Source of the DNA: Phycicoccus sp. Soil802
GTDB taxonomy: Bacteria; Actinomycetota; Actinomycetes; Actinomycetales; Dermatophilaceae
Reading direction: 5' to 3'
NCBI RefSeq assembly: GCF_001429605.1
Contig: NZ_LMSS01000002.1
Coordinates: forward strand, 599,778 to 663,777
Length of the DNA: 64,000 bases
Below are positions 62,701 to 64,000 of this stretch, one piece after another. The stretch's first letter is position 1, and each line of letters begins with the position of its first letter. Under the pieces are notes generated by a model. The model did not search any database and was not told the DNA's origin. It worked only from the letters and a program-made list of their open reading frames with translations. Made by a program: the position numbers and the translations under genes.

Positions 62701-64000
62701 GCTCTGACCACGGATGCGAACAACGACGGCAAGGCCGGGGTGGGTGACCGGATCACGTTCTCGTTCCTCGTGAAGAACACCGGCACGATCACGTTGCACA
62801 ACATCACCGTCGCGGACCAGCTGGTCGCCCCGGCCGGTCCCGCGGTGACGGTGACCTGCCCGTCGGGGAACCTGGCCCCGGGCGCCTCGGTCACGTGCAC
62901 CAGCTCGGCCTACACGGTGACCCAGTCTGACGTCGACGCTGGTTCGGTGGCGAACACCGCGACCGCCCATGGCCTGACCCCGGGTGGCACGGACGTGCCG
63001 TCGAACCCGTCCGGCACGACGACGCCGACGCCCACCTCGACGGGTCTGACGTTGGTGAAGTCCGCGGCTCTGACCACGGATGCGAACAACGATGGCAAGG
63101 CCGGCGTGGCTGACCGGATCACGTTCAGCTTCGTGGTGAAGAACACCGGCACGATCACGCTGCACAACGTGACGGTGGCGGACCAGCTGGTCGCCCCAGC
63201 GGGTCCTTCGGTGACGGTCACCTGCCCCACCGGCGACCTGGCCCCCGGCGCCAGCCTGACCTGCACCTCCAGCGCCTACACGGTGACGCAGGCTGATGTG
63301 GATGCCGGGTCGGTGGCCAACACCGCGACCGCCCATGGCCTGACGCCTGGTGGGACGGATGTGCCGTCGAACCCGTCCGGCACGACGACGCCGACGCCCA
63401 CCTCGACGGGTCTGACGTTGGTGAAGTCCGCGGCCCTGACCACGGATGCGAACAACGATGGCAAGGCCGGCGTGGCTGACGAGATCACGTTCAGCTTCGT
63501 GGTGAAGAACACCGGCACCGTGACCCTGCACAACATCACGGTGGCGGACCAGCTCGTCGCCCCGGCCGGTCCGGCCGTCACGGTGACCTGCCCCACCGGT
63601 GACCTCGCGCCGGGTGCGAGCCTGACCTGCACCTCCAGCGCCTACACGGTGACGCAGGCCGACGTCGACGCCGGGTCGGTGGCCAACACCGCGACCGCGC
63701 ACGGCCTGACGCCTGGTGGGACGGATGTGCCGTCGAACCAGTCCCAGACGACGACTCCGACCCCGACGTCGACCGGCTTGTCGCTGGTGAAGTCCGCGGC
63801 CCTGACCACGGATGCGAACAATGACGCCAAGGCCGGCGTCGGTGACCAGATCACCTTCAGCTTCGTGGTGAAGAACACCGGCACCGTGACCCTGCACAAC
63901 ATCACGGTGGCGGACCAGCTCGTCGCCCCGGCCGGTCCGGCCGTCACGGTGACCTGCCCCACCGGTGACCTCGCGCCGGGTGCGAGCCTGACCTGCACCT
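59713..64000 (+). CDS. Large secreted protein with Cys-rich repeats and tandem DUF11-type domains (partial)
   Basis: The gene runs off the right edge; 1429 codons are in view without a stop. GTG 59713 has a GGAGG site six bases upstream. A His-rich N-terminus precedes a signal peptide (about residues 22-49, ending ASA). Residues about 55-200 resemble an isopeptide/DUF11-like first domain, 205-515 contain repeated LxCYN..T...C segments, possibly a beta-propeller, then a region to 730, a DUF11 domain (730-865) and, from residue 867, four full plus one partial 122-residue repeats. Each has a DxNxDG calcium-loop-like TDANNDGKAG. It is probably a wall- or surface-attached stalk; the anchor would be beyond the window. 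Confidence 0.85.
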   Translation, partial: MPRSHSAHHHSRLFRWGTDGRFSLISALVAMALVFSGVAIATASSASAATTGLGTLTKTGKDLTNGSTAVAGGASGTANPGDTLQWVLNYSNTQSTSVNANITDPITGDQAYVPGSLQVPPGMTGQYSTNGGASYTTTQPASGVNAVGATGSVGPGTTGATSPFGAPTSSFKTSTTGGDGWQALTYNGNVYLNHHHFTPSAGGGAGRQLDCYNLISGAQCPGFSGGGGNIQSTSGSSPCTTNGCGDLVTGTYNWSYLDPATGKIWFAASISGTKTYGMACFDTTTNTSCGFYLNYTNGTSNAGGGIYTTNNVGLGIIGSKLYFLDSSGFLDCFDVTTKAACTPPSFQLFPWSQGTTSLAFLGYSGNVQTFGSSTYVWATTFNPADGSVYLGCYNTVTNSACFTPIKTTVSSGGSAAMAPVLNSSGSVTGACLQTAPGTANAWTCWNTSGQVMSQSYPQQASGWVGYLNNSSAGPGGVYVSGTKVFMAYNNQSTAVTTYTCWDWSLNGGSGGSCSGFTNPTSTTLNGGTPIGVSAYTISSVSSFPGCLVEDGDAGVLQFFNEKTGAPCTTSTGSVSVRPAAYYCDGGSNHVTGWKNFTISGLTSSQYTGATFTVSDANGNPLPGFTGVTLSNTQQVVDLSSIPYSGTTTSLTVSVKLLNADATAKPTVTLNYNGDPMQVCFKTTVPKTCVTTGTTAPDVANAVTTIPGGATDGPIGVSSGTATFTIASPASACSLAFTKTADKSMYGPGDTVTYTVAVKNTGTADWTSSNPATFTDDLTNVLANATYNSNATASSGTVSYTAPVLSWSGALAAGATATITYSVTVKSTATSTSAPLTNTIVSSNPNTNCATGSTDPKCTVTVPPASPGLSLVKSAALTTDANNDGKAGVGDRITFSFVVKNTGTITLHNITVADQLVAPAGPAVTVTCPAGDLAPGASVTCTSSVYTVTQADVDAGSVANTATAHGLTPGGTDVPSNPSGTTTPTPTGTGLSLVKSAALTTDANNDGKAGVGDRITFSFLVKNTGTITLHNITVADQLVAPAGPAVTVTCPSGNLAPGASVTCTSSAYTVTQSDVDAGSVANTATAHGLTPGGTDVPSNPSGTTTPTPTSTGLTLVKSAALTTDANNDGKAGVADRITFSFVVKNTGTITLHNVTVADQLVAPAGPSVTVTCPTGDLAPGASLTCTSSAYTVTQADVDAGSVANTATAHGLTPGGTDVPSNPSGTTTPTPTSTGLTLVKSAALTTDANNDGKAGVADEITFSFVVKNTGTVTLHNITVADQLVAPAGPAVTVTCPTGDLAPGASLTCTSSAYTVTQADVDAGSVANTATAHGLTPGGTDVPSNQSQTTTPTPTSTGLSLVKSAALTTDANNDAKAGVGDQITFSFVVKNTGTVTLHNITVADQLVAPAGPAVTVTCPTGDLAPGASLTCT
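62311..64000 (+). repeat. Tandem 366-bp coding repeats (DUF11/DUF7507 type)
   Basis: Units start at 62311, 62677, 63043, 63409 and 63775 (last incomplete), each exactly 366 bp and 122 codons. They are nearly identical at protein and DNA level, suggesting recent duplication or conversion. They join without spacer and keep the frame. Confidence 0.92.

Noticed and set aside
61861..63897. Long minus-strand open frame with repeats over the DUF11 units
   Set aside because: It is the antisense reading of the 366-bp repeats; its periodicity is inherited and it has no family features.
62311..64000. Regular repeats as a possible CRISPR or non-coding array
   Set aside because: Units are 366 bp, in frame and encode DUF11-type domains; there are no spacers.

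Overview
The window is about 64 kb of very G+C-rich chromosome from an actinobacterium. The gene content fits a Micrococcales-type genome, perhaps Intrasporangiaceae/Dermatophilaceae: F420-dependent luciferase-like oxidoreductases, a conservon (cvnABCD), an LPXTG protein, a DUF2342 zinc protease beside tilS-hpt-ftsH-folE, and many apparently leaderless genes. The family assignment is inference. No prophage, insertion sequence, CRISPR array or integrated element is visible, so this looks like core chromosome with some family-specific accessory genes.

Layout. 1-8.4 kb: end of a membrane transporter, a TipA-type MerR regulator with its operator, a GNAT acetyltransferase, an LCP-family protein behind an unusual array of palindromes, an LPXTG surface protein, tmk-holB, an exported TAP-like peptidase and a secreted SIMPL-domain protein. 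8.5-14.3 kb: tRNA-Thr(CGT) with promoter and terminator, a zinc alcohol dehydrogenase, an F420-type oxidoreductase, a dienelactone hydrolase-like protein, an L,D-transpeptidase and a GAF/PP2C (SpoIIE-type) phosphatase. 14.3-19.8 kb: mostly poorly known genes, including an ECF sigma factor fused to a zinc-finger anti-sigma module and membrane segments, and a secreted SH3/HExxH protein. 19.8-24.3 kb: an acyl-CoA ligase, saccharopine-dehydrogenase-like protein and SDR cluster divergent from a TetR regulator, with a double operator between them. 25.2-33.8 kb: the complete potassium uptake system kdpFABC-kdpDE, with four phased GTCA(A)G repeats in front and a divergent KdpD-like membrane protein. 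34.0-39.3 kb: a conservon. 39.3-49.8 kb: oxidoreductase/kinase fusion, glyoxalase, hydrolase, MFS carrier, NlpC/P60 hydrolase, beta-helix protein, ppa, dacB and the DUF2342 protease. 49.8-58.3 kb: tilS-hpt-ftsH-folE-lysyltransferase-like-folP-folBK-DUF3180, a tightly coupled folate cluster. 58.3-64 kb: an orphan nuoD-like gene and the 5' part of a very large secreted protein with near-identical 366-bp DUF11 repeats that runs off the window.

The most unusual signals lie at DNA level. The octamer GTATGCCG (either strand) occurs 32 times by my count, in all kinds of reading frame and in intergenic hairpins. A symmetric three-palindrome array precedes the LCP gene. A 23-bp-arm inverted repeat sits inside the tilS reading frame. 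About a dozen genes have a -10-like hexamer 5-8 nt before the start codon, pointing to widespread leaderless transcription.
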